Assembly: GCF_000758545.1 (NCBI RefSeq)
Contig: NZ_CP009279.1
Span: forward strand, 5,084,001-5,148,000
Length of the DNA: 64,000 nucleotides
Source of the DNA: Paenibacillus sp. FSL H7-0737
Lineage (GTDB): Bacteria; Bacillota; Bacilli; Paenibacillales; Paenibacillaceae
Direction: 5' to 3'
Below, one piece after another: positions 16,792-25,012 of the stretch. The notes under the pieces are model-generated. The model saw only the letters and a program-made list of their open reading frames with translations. It did no database searches and was not told the DNA's origin. Position 1 is the stretch's first letter. Every line of letters starts with the position of its first letter. The position numbers and the translations under genes were made by a program.

Positions 16792-17763
16792 TTATCTGCT
16801 GCGCAATGTGAACAGAACATCTTCCATGTCTTCCGGAATAGGTCTGCTGAATTCTTTATATTCACCTGTCGTAGGATGAATAAATCCAAGCACCGCCGCA
16901 TGTAACGCCTGTCCATTCATAGCTGTTCCTTTACTGCGTCCATAAATCGGATCCCCCACAAGCGGATGACCAATGAATTTCATATGCACTCTGATCTGAT
17001 GCGTACGGCCAGTCTCCAGCTGCAGCTCCAGTAGTGTACAGTCACCGAAACGTTCCATCACTGTAAAATGGGTCACAGATTTCTTGCTGTTCTTTTCCGT
17101 CACAGTGTATAGCTTGCGATCATGTGGATCTCTACCGATCGGAGCGTCAACCGTTCCTTTGTCATGCGACAAATTGCCGTGTACAACTGCTATATAGCGG
17201 CGTGTTACACTGTGCTCTTTAAGCTGTGCTGCGAGCGACGCGTGACTGGCATCATTTTTAGCCACCATAATAAGACCAGAGGTATCCTTATCAATACGAT
17301 GTACAATACCTGGACGAATCTCACCATTAATACCGGACAGATCCTTGCAGTGATACATCAGTGCATTTACCAAGGTGCCTGACGGGTGCCCGGCAGCCGG
17401 ATGTACAACCATACCACGCGGCTTATTTATAACAATGACATCGCTGTCTTCGTATACAACTTCAAGTGGAATATTCTCTGGGATCAAGTCTGTAACTTCC
17501 GCTTCTGGTACGACAATGGAAACTTTATCGCCTTCTGAGAGCTTATAGTTAGCTTTAACCGGTGCCCCATTAACCGTAACATGGCCACCACTGATCCACA
17601 GCTGCACCTGAGAACGAGAAATATCCTCTTCCCAAGATTCCGTTATATATTTATCGATTCGCTCCCGCGCGTTCTCTGCTGAAACGGTCCACTCCGTGAC
17701 GTCCCTCTCTTCTTCGCTCGTAGATGCCGCTTGGTGATTGACGTCTTTACTCAAATCATTCAT
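16792..17763 (-). CDS. RluA/RluD-family 23S rRNA pseudouridine synthase
   Basis: A 323-residue enzyme, positional counterpart of B. subtilis ylyB. An N-terminal S4 RNA-binding domain (about residues 30-90, RIDKYITESWEEDISRSQVQLWI) precedes the catalytic domain with PGIVHRIDKDTSGLIMVAK, where the Asp of HRIDKDTSG is the nucleophile. ETGRTHQIRVHMKFIGHPLVGDPIYG is the usual C-terminal motif. Target uridines are inferred from the family (RluD: helix 69 of 23S rRNA). Its ATG overlaps the lspA stop by 8 bases, so the pair is coupled. Confidence 0.93.
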   Translation of the reverse strand: MNDLSKDVNHQAASTSEEERDVTEWTVSAENARERIDKYITESWEEDISRSQVQLWISGGHVTVNGAPVKANYKLSEGDKVSIVVPEAEVTDLIPENIPLEVVYEDSDVIVINKPRGMVVHPAAGHPSGTLVNALMYHCKDLSGINGEIRPGIVHRIDKDTSGLIMVAKNDASHASLAAQLKEHSVTRRYIAVVHGNLSHDKGTVDAPIGRDPHDRKLYTVTEKNSKKSVTHFTVMERFGDCTLLELQLETGRTHQIRVHMKFIGHPLVGDPIYGRSKGTAMNGQALHAAVLGFIHPTTGEYKEFSRPIPEDMEDVLFTLRSR

Positions 17764-18268
17764 TCCCTTCTTTTACTTCCTTTGCTTCTTTTACTTCTTT
17801 GATTTCCGTGATTTCTTCACCATTCTTAAGATCGCGGAAGGAGTCCAAAAGAATCAACCCAACCCCAATGACGATACATGAATCCGCAACGTTAAAAATC
17901 GGGAAGCTATAGCTTCCAAAATTAAATAGAAGGAAATCGACAACCTCACCACTGATCATCCGGTCTAGGAAGTTACCTATCGCTCCACCCAGAACAAGTC
18001 CAAGGGCGACCGATAGCATTTTCCGCGAATGTCTAGTTTTGTTCAAGTACCAAACGATACCTGCAACCACTACAACCGTAACTAAAAAGAAGAACCATTG
18101 CTGACCTTGTAGAATCCCAAAAGCAGCCCCGCGATTACGATGTGAGGTAATTAGGAAGAAATTCCCGATCACCGGAATCTGTTCCCCAAGCTCCAGACGT
18201 GTGGCAATGAGATACTTCGTTCCCTGATCCACCAAAAATACAATAAGAGCAATCAAATAGTACACCAC
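17756..18268 (-). CDS. lspA: Lipoprotein signal peptidase (signal peptidase II)
   Basis: A 170-residue membrane aspartyl protease that cuts prolipoproteins before the lipid-modified Cys. Four membrane segments are visible (from VVYYLIALIVFLVDQGTKYL). The catalytic Asp pair is in GNFLDRM and FNVADSCIVIG, and SHRNRGAAFGIL is the family motif. The start is set at the GTG 18268 because ACGGAG lies about 11 bases upstream; the frame is open to 18376, but that extension lacks a ribosome site. The tail is charged and repetitive (EIKEVKEAKEVKEGNE), an unusual extra. A possible -10 TACAAT lies near 18340. Confidence 0.95.
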   Translation of the reverse strand: MVYYLIALIVFLVDQGTKYLIATRLELGEQIPVIGNFFLITSHRNRGAAFGILQGQQWFFFLVTVVVVAGIVWYLNKTRHSRKMLSVALGLVLGGAIGNFLDRMISGEVVDFLLFNFGSYSFPIFNVADSCIVIGVGLILLDSFRDLKNGEEITEIKEVKEAKEVKEGNE

Positions 18269-18514
18269 AGAAGTTGTCACTCCGTTCTTATTTTTCCCGC
18301 CAAATGCGGTACGAATACTGTTATAAGACTTGTATATTGTAGCACAGCCCTTAGAAGATCGTCTATTGCGTGACACCTCTCGGGCGCTTAATCTTGGGGA
18401 CTATTTTCCATCGCTAAAATAACGCCTCTCAGGTCAACCTAACAAAGAACCATCCGGTGCAAATCGGTTTGTCGGAAGGATTCTTAAAAAAGTACAGAAA
18501 GGAGCTTACTCATC

Positions 18515-19240
18515 ATGACGCACCTGACAGTACAGCAGCTCTCAGAGCTACGCGCCCGATTAGAAAAAGACCGTGATACTATTCAGCACAGGCTTCAGAA
18601 TAATGAAAATTACGGCTTACAGGAATCCATGCGGGATGGCACCGGAGAACTTTCCGAGAATGACAACCATCCAGGCGATGCAGCCACCGATTTGTATAAT
18701 CGCTCCATGGATATTTCACTGCTAGAGCGGGACGAGCATGAGCTGGATGATATTGAAGCTGCTCTCAACGCTATGGATGAAGGGACCTATGGGATATGTA
18801 AGGCTAGCGGTAAACCGATCCCTTTTGAGCGTCTATCCGCTATTCCCTCCACGCTTTATTGTAAAGAGCACGCCCCACGTCAAAATGCACCTTTTACTCG
18901 GCCCATTGAAGAAGAATTTTTGTCTCCTCCATTTGGGCGTACGAGTCTCGATGAACGAGAGGATCAAAACGGCTTTGACGGTGAGGATGCCTGGCAGATT
19001 GTAGAAAGCTATGGAAACTCCGATTCCCCCGCCATGGCGGAAGGCAGCAACATTGACTCCTATAATGACATGGAGATTGAAGCCGATGAGCTTGAAGGCT
19101 GCGTAGAGCCTTGGGAGAACTTTATCGCCACCGATATTACAGGCAACAATGTAGTTGTAGTACCGGGACGTAGCTACGAGCGTTATAAGGATAGTGGCGA
19201 GGGAAGTTACATGCTTGATCCGCTCGAAGGCGAGGAGTAA
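18515..19240 (+). CDS. YteA-family TraR/DksA-type regulator
   Basis: A 241-residue protein. The N-terminal coiled coil (LSELRARLEKDRDTIQHRLQ, with GTGELSENDNHPGDAATDLYNR following) and the zinc-finger region EGTYGICKASGKPIPFERL place it in the DksA/TraR superfamily, YteA type, a sporulation-linked group. The finger is degenerate: the first knuckle is C-K-A-S, so the second Cys is Ser, and the second half is YCKEH. It may bind zinc weakly or not at all. A C-terminal YteA domain of about 120 residues is present. The gene is on the plus strand, facing away from lspA, with AAAGGAG before the ATG and its own terminator. Confidence 0.85.
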   Translation: MTHLTVQQLSELRARLEKDRDTIQHRLQNNENYGLQESMRDGTGELSENDNHPGDAATDLYNRSMDISLLERDEHELDDIEAALNAMDEGTYGICKASGKPIPFERLSAIPSTLYCKEHAPRQNAPFTRPIEEEFLSPPFGRTSLDEREDQNGFDGEDAWQIVESYGNSDSPAMAEGSNIDSYNDMEIEADELEGCVEPWENFIATDITGNNVVVVPGRSYERYKDSGEGSYMLDPLEGEE

Positions 19241-19266
19241 AAGCATTGTCCCCCGCAAGAAAAATG

Positions 19267-19320
19267 AACAGCGTGCGGTTCCAGTTTCATTGGGAATGGC
19301 CCGCTGTTTTTTTATTTTTT
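19267..19320 (+). terminator. Terminator of the YteA-like gene
   Basis: AACAGCG and CGCTGTT pair, with GGTTCC / GGAATGGCC inside, followed by a run of T (TTTTTTTATTTTTT). Confidence 0.88.
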
Positions 19321-19414
19321 CTGCGCTATGTCATTTTGTTAAGAAAATGTTCAGATTCAGCTGATAAACTGATCTAACGCATGCTGAAATCGACATACAA
19401 GGAGTGTAACGTAA

Positions 19415-19663
19415 GTGAATCACGACTATTTTAAAAATGTACAACAACTCAGTCATGAAGATGACCGACGATATTTATTATTAATGAGAGGCTTACGCAT
19501 CATACACGAGGAAAAAAAGCAGCGCAGCCCTCTCCAAAGATTAAAAAAGGAAAGGTACGGACTGGGGAGAAACATAGAAGCCCAAGGCTGGATAAATCCA
19601 CCAAAGAAGATTGACCGAACCCTAATCCCTTCAACAAACCAAATAAAGACGGCTTCGCCTTAA
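19415..19663 (+). CDS. Small basic hypothetical protein
   Basis: An 82-residue, strongly basic and soluble protein with GTG start (AAGGAG about 10 bases upstream). It reads NHDYFKNVQQLSHEDDRRYL then a Lys/Arg-rich middle (EEKKQRSPLQRLKKERYGLG). No domain recognised. The last codons coincide with a GACGGCTTCGCC motif also seen in intergenic repeats, so the 3' end may have been altered by a repeat. It converges with the DUF5665 gene only 4 bases away. Confidence 0.5.
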   Translation: MNHDYFKNVQQLSHEDDRRYLLLMRGLRIIHEEKKQRSPLQRLKKERYGLGRNIEAQGWINPPKKIDRTLIPSTNQIKTASP

Positions 19664-19667
19664 CAAG

Positions 19668-20099
19668 CTATTTGAATTCCAGCTGACGTTGAACAATTCG
19701 TACAATATCCGCAATATAATCTCCGATGATCGGTAGATTCAATGCTCCAAGTACCTGAAGAACATAGATGATCGTTGCCGCAAAAAAAGTAAAGCCTAGC
19801 GCAATCCCTACTCCACGAGCCGCTCCATATAAAATATTTTTCCAAATTAGAGTCCAAGGTGAATATAACAGCTCCGTATACTGATAAATTCGTGATTTCT
19901 CTAAGATATGGGCCCATTCAAAGGTTAATCGATACATTGTATTCATTTTTTCTTCCAGTGGAATGTCTTCTGGATTGCGATGATCTGCTGTTAAACGCTC
20001 AGGGTTTTCCTCAGGAATAACCTTTTTCTCCGCTCCCTTATCTGGGCTGTTCTTGTTGCCGGATGTCTTGACGGAGATTCTGTTCTTCTGATCCTCCAC
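19668..20099 (-). CDS. DUF5665-type membrane protein
   Basis: A 143-residue protein from the GTG at 20099 (GAGGAG 8 bases upstream; the frame is open to an ATG at 20117 that lacks a site). The N-terminal half is charged and disordered-looking (VEDQKNRISVKTSGNK...), then MYRLTFEWAHILEKSRIYQYTELLYSPWTLIWKNILYGAARGVGIALGF and a membrane helix (TFFAATIIYVLQVLGAL). The segment from LEKSRIYQYTELL to the helix is the DUF5665 pattern. Role unknown. Its gene follows ileS downstream, behind a long hairpin. Confidence 0.7.
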   Translation of the reverse strand: MEDQKNRISVKTSGNKNSPDKGAEKKVIPEENPERLTADHRNPEDIPLEEKMNTMYRLTFEWAHILEKSRIYQYTELLYSPWTLIWKNILYGAARGVGIALGFTFFAATIIYVLQVLGALNLPIIGDYIADIVRIVQRQLEFK

Positions 20100-20139
20100 A
20101 GCCACAGCTCCTCTCATACGTCTATATTCGCCACAAAGT

Positions 20140-20188
20140 AAACGAGCCCGGTCAAAGAGAATACATCTCCTTGAGCACGAGGCTCGTT
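20140..20188 (-). terminator. Probable terminator of ileS
   Basis: A long imperfect stem with outer arms AACGAGCC / GGCTCGTT. On the minus strand it is followed by only a short TTTACTTT, so termination may be partial, with read-through into the DUF5665 gene. Confidence 0.65.
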
Positions 20189-20192
20189 ATTT

Positions 20193-20248
20193 TCGCGGGC
20201 GAAATATAAAGACTATATTTCCCGCATAAACAGAAGTTCTCTGTTTAC
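20193..20248. repeat. Inverted, diverged member of the two-hairpin repeat
   Basis: On the minus strand AAACAGAG / TTCTGTTT pair, then GTTTATGCGGGAAATATA followed by TATATTTCGCCCGC, a second stem. The junction resembles GTTTAAGCGAGAAATATA of the repeats at 37.0 and 51.2 kb. It lies between ileS and its probable terminator. Confidence 0.5.
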
Positions 20249-20293
20249 ACTTGTGCCGCTAGTATATGCTGTTTTGGGACAGGTAATGCAGAT

Positions 20294-23200
20294 TTACACT
20301 TCTATATGGATACCGATGGATTTACCACCGACATCTACCGTTTCAAAAGCGTGTTCTCCGCCAAAATCAACCGTAGTCACAAGTACATTGTCTCGCAATA
20401 CATTCTCAAAGGCTGTAACTGCTGCTTTAAGCTCATCGTCTACACTCAGCGTGAGTGCGATCCGTTTCTCGATCGGCAGATCCAAACGTTTACGGTAATC
20501 TTGAACCGCACGAATGATCTCACGAACCCAGCCTTCTTGTTCAAGCTCAGGTGTGATTTCGGTATTGAGCGCAACCGTAATTCCATATCCGGAAGCTGCG
20601 GCGAAACCTGCTTTAGCTTCTTTTTCAACGAGTAGCTCTTCAGAAGTGATCACCAGTTCTTCTCCCTCTGGCGTCGCAATCGCGATTGAGCCATCTTGCA
20701 CTGCTTTGCGGGTAGAGTCACTGTCCAAAGCTTTTAGGAAGCCTTGCAGGAAGCCGACGTTTTTACCGTATTTTTTACCGGCAACTTTAAGATTCAGCTT
20801 GAGTGTGAAGTCAACAAATCCACTATCGCTAGTCTCTAGCACGATGTTTTTGATGTTGATCTCGTCTTTGATGATCTCTTCATACTCAGCCAAATGGAAG
20901 TCACGGTTCATCGAAACGATCAGCTCAGACAGCGGTTGACGATTCTTAATGCCTGTTTCGTTACGCACATTACGCGCCAGCTCAACGATTTGTCTCGCAC
21001 TTTCCATATCCTCTTCCAGCTCTTTATCGATCAAGCTCTCATCAGCAACCGGATAATCTGCTAAATGCACACTTTCTCCACCGCCAAGATTCGTGAAGAT
21101 ATCTTCAGACAACATCGGTGTAAATGGAGCCATCAAAGACGCTGTCTTCAAAAGCACATGGGTCAGTGTACGGTAAGCATCCAGCTTATCTTCACCTAGA
21201 CCACTACCCCAGAAACGGTCACGGGAACGACGGATATACCAGTTGCTCAGCTCATCTATAAAGTTCTCAATACCTTTGGATGTATTCACGAAGTCATTTA
21301 CTGCAAGTCCTTTGTCTACCAAAAGAATCAAGCTGTTCAGACGGGACAAAATCCAGCGGTCCAGCTTATGTTCTGATACTTTAAAAGGATGATCAGCAGG
21401 ATCATAACCATCGATGCCTGCATAAAGCGTCAAGAACGCATGCGTATTCACCAGTGTATCTACAACTTTCGATTTGGTTTCCCCTACAAGACCACGAGAG
21501 AAACGTTTGTTATTCCACGGTGCACTATCGGATAGAATCGCCCAACGGAAAGCATCCGTGCCGTAATCGTTCATGATATCCCAAGGATCAATAACATTGC
21601 CTTTTGATTTTGACATTTTCTGACCATTCTCATCAAGGATATGACCGTGAGCAATAACAGCTTTATATGGAGCTTTACCTTTAAACAAGGTAGATACAGC
21701 TAGTAAGCTGTAGAACCATCCACGTGTCTGGTCGATCCCTTCACAGATCATATCCGCTGGATATTGATCATTCAGCTTATCCTCGTTCTCAAATGGATAA
21801 TGACTTTGCGCAAATGGCATCGAACCACTATCGAACCAAACATCGATAACTTCTGGTGTGCGAACCATCTCTGCCCCTTCGCTGAAAGGACTGCGTAGCT
21901 TGATCTTATCTACAAAAGGCTTATGCAGCTCGATATCCTCAGGTACATCGCCAATCGCCATCGCTCTCAGTTCTTCAATGCTGTGTGGAGCGAACTCTTT
22001 GCCCGTTTCTTGACATACCCAAACATTAAGCGGTGTGCCCCAGTAACGATTACGGCTGATATTCCAGTCCACCAGTTCATCCAGGAACTTCCCGAAACGG
22101 CCTTCACGTACATGATCAGGATACCAATCTACACTGTTGTTGTTAGCAATCAGCTGATCTTTGATCGCTGTAGTGTTGATGAACCAGCTGTCTGTTGCGT
22201 AGTACAAGAGTGGTGTATCACAACGCCAGCAGAACGGATAGCTGTGCTCGTATTTTTCTTTACCGTAAAGCAGTCCTTTTTCAGACAAAGCTTTAACGAT
22301 ATCCAAATCGCAATCTTTCACGAAGCGTCCAGCAAAATCGGATACTACATCCGTATACTTACCGGAATTATCAACCACGTTCACGAAGCTGATGCCGTTC
22401 TCGCGGCAAGTCTTGTAGTCATCTTCACCATGCGCTGGTGCCATGTGTACGATCCCTGTACCACTGGAATCTGTAACGAAGGAAGCACCTACGATGACAT
22501 TGCTTTTCTCTGCCTTGATGTATCCGAATGGAGGAGCGTAAGTTTTACCGATAAAATCGGAACCTTTATGTGTAGAAAGGACTGTGTGCTCGCCTTTCAT
22601 TACTTCCTCCACCAAATTTTTGGCAACAATGTAGATACCGTCTTCTTGTTGTACACGTACATAATCCATGTCAGGGTTCATGGCTAGCGCCATATGTGCT
22701 GGCAGCGTCCAAGGTGTAGTCGTCCAAGCTAGTACGTAGTCTCCACTGTCATCCAGTTTAAACTTTGCAGTCGCACTGAGATCCTTGACAGTCTTGTAGC
22801 CTTGGGCTACTTCATGGGAGCTTAGGGTAGTCTGACAGCTTGGGCAGTAAGGACTAACGCGGTGTCCGCGGTAGAGCAACCCTTTCTCATGCACAGTAGC
22901 CAAGATGTTCCACACGCTCTCGATATACGTGTTATTCAAAGTTACGTAAGGATTATCTAGATCCGTCCAGTATCCGATACCCTCTGTAAACTCGCGCCAT
23001 TGCTTCTCATAACCGAAGACGCTGTCTTTACATTCCTGAATGAATTTTTCTACGCCATATTCCTCGATCTCTTGTTTGCCGGAGATGCCAAGCTTCTTTT
23101 GTACGCCTAGTTCTACTGGCAAACCGTGTGTATCCCAGCCCGCTTTACGTACCACGCGGTAACCTTTCATCGTTTGGTAACGACCGATGAAATCCTTGAT

Positions 23201-23386
23201 TACACGGCCCAGCACGTGCCCGATATGCGGTGCACCGTTCGCTGTTGGAGGACCTTCGTAAAATACATAGTTCGGACGTCCTTCACGATTCTCCATCGAT
23301 TTACGGAACGTATTTTCGTCGCTCCATTTCTTGAGTATGCGGACATCTCTTGCCCGCGCTTTTTCTTTGACATCTACTTTTTGCAT
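20294..23386 (-). CDS. ileS: Isoleucyl-tRNA synthetase, type 2 (eukaryote-like) form
   Basis: A 1030-residue class-I synthetase that charges tRNA-Ile. The class motifs are GAPHIGH (about residues 51-57) and KMSKSKGN; the editing domain lies between them. The sequence style (PNYVFYEGPPTANGAPHIGH, YRVVRKAGWDTHGLPVE, VSPYCPSCQTTLSSHEVAQGYK) and the length, over 100 residues longer than B. subtilis IleS, point to the type-2 lineage, which is known for natural mupirocin resistance. The HIGH motif is canonical. An AAAGGA site lies about 12 bases before the ATG. It is the only IleRS in view and is controlled by an upstream T-box. Confidence 0.95.
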   Translation of the reverse strand: MQKVDVKEKARARDVRILKKWSDENTFRKSMENREGRPNYVFYEGPPTANGAPHIGHVLGRVIKDFIGRYQTMKGYRVVRKAGWDTHGLPVELGVQKKLGISGKQEIEEYGVEKFIQECKDSVFGYEKQWREFTEGIGYWTDLDNPYVTLNNTYIESVWNILATVHEKGLLYRGHRVSPYCPSCQTTLSSHEVAQGYKTVKDLSATAKFKLDDSGDYVLAWTTTPWTLPAHMALAMNPDMDYVRVQQEDGIYIVAKNLVEEVMKGEHTVLSTHKGSDFIGKTYAPPFGYIKAEKSNVIVGASFVTDSSGTGIVHMAPAHGEDDYKTCRENGISFVNVVDNSGKYTDVVSDFAGRFVKDCDLDIVKALSEKGLLYGKEKYEHSYPFCWRCDTPLLYYATDSWFINTTAIKDQLIANNNSVDWYPDHVREGRFGKFLDELVDWNISRNRYWGTPLNVWVCQETGKEFAPHSIEELRAMAIGDVPEDIELHKPFVDKIKLRSPFSEGAEMVRTPEVIDVWFDSGSMPFAQSHYPFENEDKLNDQYPADMICEGIDQTRGWFYSLLAVSTLFKGKAPYKAVIAHGHILDENGQKMSKSKGNVIDPWDIMNDYGTDAFRWAILSDSAPWNNKRFSRGLVGETKSKVVDTLVNTHAFLTLYAGIDGYDPADHPFKVSEHKLDRWILSRLNSLILLVDKGLAVNDFVNTSKGIENFIDELSNWYIRRSRDRFWGSGLGEDKLDAYRTLTHVLLKTASLMAPFTPMLSEDIFTNLGGGESVHLADYPVADESLIDKELEEDMESARQIVELARNVRNETGIKNRQPLSELIVSMNRDFHLAEYEEIIKDEINIKNIVLETSDSGFVDFTLKLNLKVAGKKYGKNVGFLQGFLKALDSDSTRKAVQDGSIAIATPEGEELVITSEELLVEKEAKAGFAAASGYGITVALNTEITPELEQEGWVREIIRAVQDYRKRLDLPIEKRIALTLSVDDELKAAVTAFENVLRDNVLVTTVDFGGEHAFETVDVGGKSIGIHIEV

Positions 23387-23435
23387 GTGATGGTCAATCC
23401 TTTCATGGTTTAGTCTTTAAAGCTCTTTTCGATCC

Positions 23436-23740
23436 TTGGGCAGTCTGATTCAGCTCTTGCCTTCGGTACCCGAGCCGCGATCCCAGGGCAGCACTGGCTC
23501 GGGGCACCACTGGGACCGGCGAGTGAAACGCCGGTCTGCTCTAGCAGTGAAGGCCCCGCAGGCTAACCCGCCAGGGGAGCCTAAGAAGGGCCGCTCCTTC
23601 AGCCACCTGAGTCCGTTCGCTTCCACCATCGTACCCGTTTGCACGAGGCTTTACATTGCGGGTGTCCAGAGGGCGGCAGCCCTTGGGGTCCCCCTTAGAA
23701 AGGGGGATTTAGGGGGATGGCCCGCCCCGGAACAACAAAA
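23436..23740. repeat. GC-rich structured segment between the T-box and ileS
   Basis: About 300 bases clearly richer in G+C than their surroundings. Perfect stems are visible: CCCGAGCC / GGCTCGGG (23469-23503) and GACCGGCG / CGCCGGTC (23514-23536). Near 23690-23735 there is a CCCCCTTAGAAAGGGGG stem with GATTTAGGGGGAT, a word common in interspersed repeats of several bacteria. Open frames on both strands lack ribosome sites. It looks like an inserted structured repeat in the long 5' leader of ileS. I cannot name the family. Confidence 0.55.
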
Positions 23741-24052
23741 TAAGCGTCATCCCACCCCCAAAGGGGCGAGACAACGCTCGCGATACCACCCTAATTCTGC
23801 GCATGAGCACATCCTTAAGGGGAGTGTATTCAGCACAATCTCAGTCCTGCGCGTAAATCTCATGCACAGGTCCGGTGTAACGTCCGGCGGACGGCTAAGC
23901 TTACGCACGATCAACGCTTCAGCTTAACTTCTAGGGGAAGATCTTCCGGCAGGGTTCGAACAATCGGCTCTCAGCAATCACCGACTCTCTGGAGAACGTT
24001 ACCTTGTCGTACTTGTCCCGTCATCGAATACATATAAACATTATACAGATAT
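23731..24052 (-). promoter_or_regulatory. T-box riboswitch leader (Ile)
   Basis: On the minus strand the leader holds the stem-I hallmarks AGAGAGTCGGTG and GCTGAGAGCCG, a candidate specifier region GGAAGATCTTCC containing ATC (Ile), and the antiterminator box AGGGTGGTATCGCG (23792-23779). A terminator follows: TCTCGCCCC and GGGGGTGGGAT (23772-23749) pair, then TTATTTTGTTGTT. Uncharged tRNA-Ile should bind and permit read-through into ileS. The specifier assignment is by eye. Confidence 0.9.
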
Positions 24053-24058
24053 GTTCTA

Positions 24059-24087
24059 TTTATAGACTTTTTAAGTCTAAATGTCAA
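24059..24087 (-). promoter_or_regulatory. SigA promoter of the T-box/ileS unit
   Basis: TTGACA (24087-24082), 17-base spacer, TATAAA (24064-24059) on the minus strand. An alternative -10, TATAAT, lies slightly downstream. Confidence 0.8.
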
Positions 24088-24130
24088 CAACCGCTAGCGA
24101 AATCCGCATTAGGAGTATACCTGTGCAGGC

Positions 24131-24245
24131 GGAATACTTTATTATGATCGATTTTAGCTGAAAATAAAAATAGAGGGAATAACTCCCTCTATTTAGCCGA
24201 TTATAGCATGAAATTATAAATTAGAGGAAATTCCCCCTATAAATT
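24131..24245. repeat. Second locus of the TAGAGGGAATTCCCTATA palindrome family
   Basis: Two clear units, TAGAGGGAATAACTCCCTCT at 24171 and TAGAGGAAATTCCCCCTAT at 24222, are 51 bases apart, preceded by a degenerate third. The linker TTTAGCCGATTATAGC resembles the linker TCTAGCGGATTGAAGC at 15.17 kb. It lies between divIVA and the ileS promoter; the first stem with flanking AAATA/TATTT may also end divIVA transcripts. Confidence 0.72.
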
Positions 24246-24272
24246 CAATCAGCATTCATTCATCATAATGCA

Positions 24273-24785
24273 TTAGATACGATGTAGAACATCATCCTTA
24301 AAGGTTACGTTCTCGCTTGCCTCACGACTCTCCAAGGCATTCCAGTCATCCTGTGACAACAGCTCGAGCTGTGCTTCCACCAATGTGCGGAAACGAGTGC
24401 GATAGATCGAAGCTTGCTTACGCAATTCTTCAGTCTCAATAGCAACCTTACGGGATTTGGATAACGCTTCGTTAATAATCCGATCCGCGTTCTTTTCCGC
24501 TTCCTTGATAATGAGCTGCGATTCCTTCTTGGAGTTGTTCTTCACATCATCCGCCGCTTCCTGAGCGACTAAGATCGTTTTCGATAAACTCTCTTCAATA
24601 TTCACAAAATGATCTAAACGCTCTTGAATGGACAAAAGCTGATTCTGCAGCTCTTTGTTCTCACGGATGACACTTTCGTAATCCTTAATTACTTGATCCA
24701 GAAATTCGTTGACCTCGTCCTCATCATAACCGCGAAGTCTCCGAGAGAACTCCTTGTTATGTATATCGAGCGGTGTTAATGGCAT
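24273..24785 (-). CDS. divIVA: Cell-division/polarity protein DivIVA
   Basis: A 170-residue coiled-coil protein that binds negatively curved membrane at septa and poles and recruits Min proteins, and the chromosome-anchoring machinery in sporulation. The N-terminus MPLTPLDIHNKEFSRRLRGY-DEDEVNEFLDQV is the conserved membrane-binding domain, and the rest is coiled coil (SVIRENKELQNQLLSIQERLDH). The start at 24785 follows AGGAGG by 8 bases. It is last in the ylm cluster, as in B. subtilis, and is followed by ileS. Confidence 0.96.
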   Translation of the reverse strand: MPLTPLDIHNKEFSRRLRGYDEDEVNEFLDQVIKDYESVIRENKELQNQLLSIQERLDHFVNIEESLSKTILVAQEAADDVKNNSKKESQLIIKEAEKNADRIINEALSKSRKVAIETEELRKQASIYRTRFRTLVEAQLELLSQDDWNALESREASENVTFKDDVLHRI

Positions 24786-25012
24786 GCTGTGCACCTCCTA
24801 GAAATTTCGGACCTTCTAAGTCTCTGAACCATACCTGCGCAGCAGACAAAGAAGAAAGACTGTACTTCAAGTAAAGGCAGAGGATGTATCGACGTTCCAA
24901 CTGCCATTCATGGTTCGCCTCTTTTATAAAATATCGGCGTCCTGCTTTAAAAATGTTTGATTCCCTCGAAATAATCAATTTCGACAAGTAAAGCCGGATT
25001 CCTGCAAGGGAT

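Noticed and set aside
18425..18485. Glycine-riboswitch-like words (CTCTCAGGTCAA) before the YteA-like gene
   Set aside because: The rest of the aptamer is absent and the downstream gene has no link to glycine.
23436..23640. A second, tandem T-box before ileS
   Set aside because: No second AGGGTGGNACCGCG box or stem-I motif could be found in the GC-rich segment.
23450..23644. 64-residue minus-strand frame in the ileS leader
   Set aside because: No ribosome site, extreme composition, and it lies in the GC-rich structured insert.
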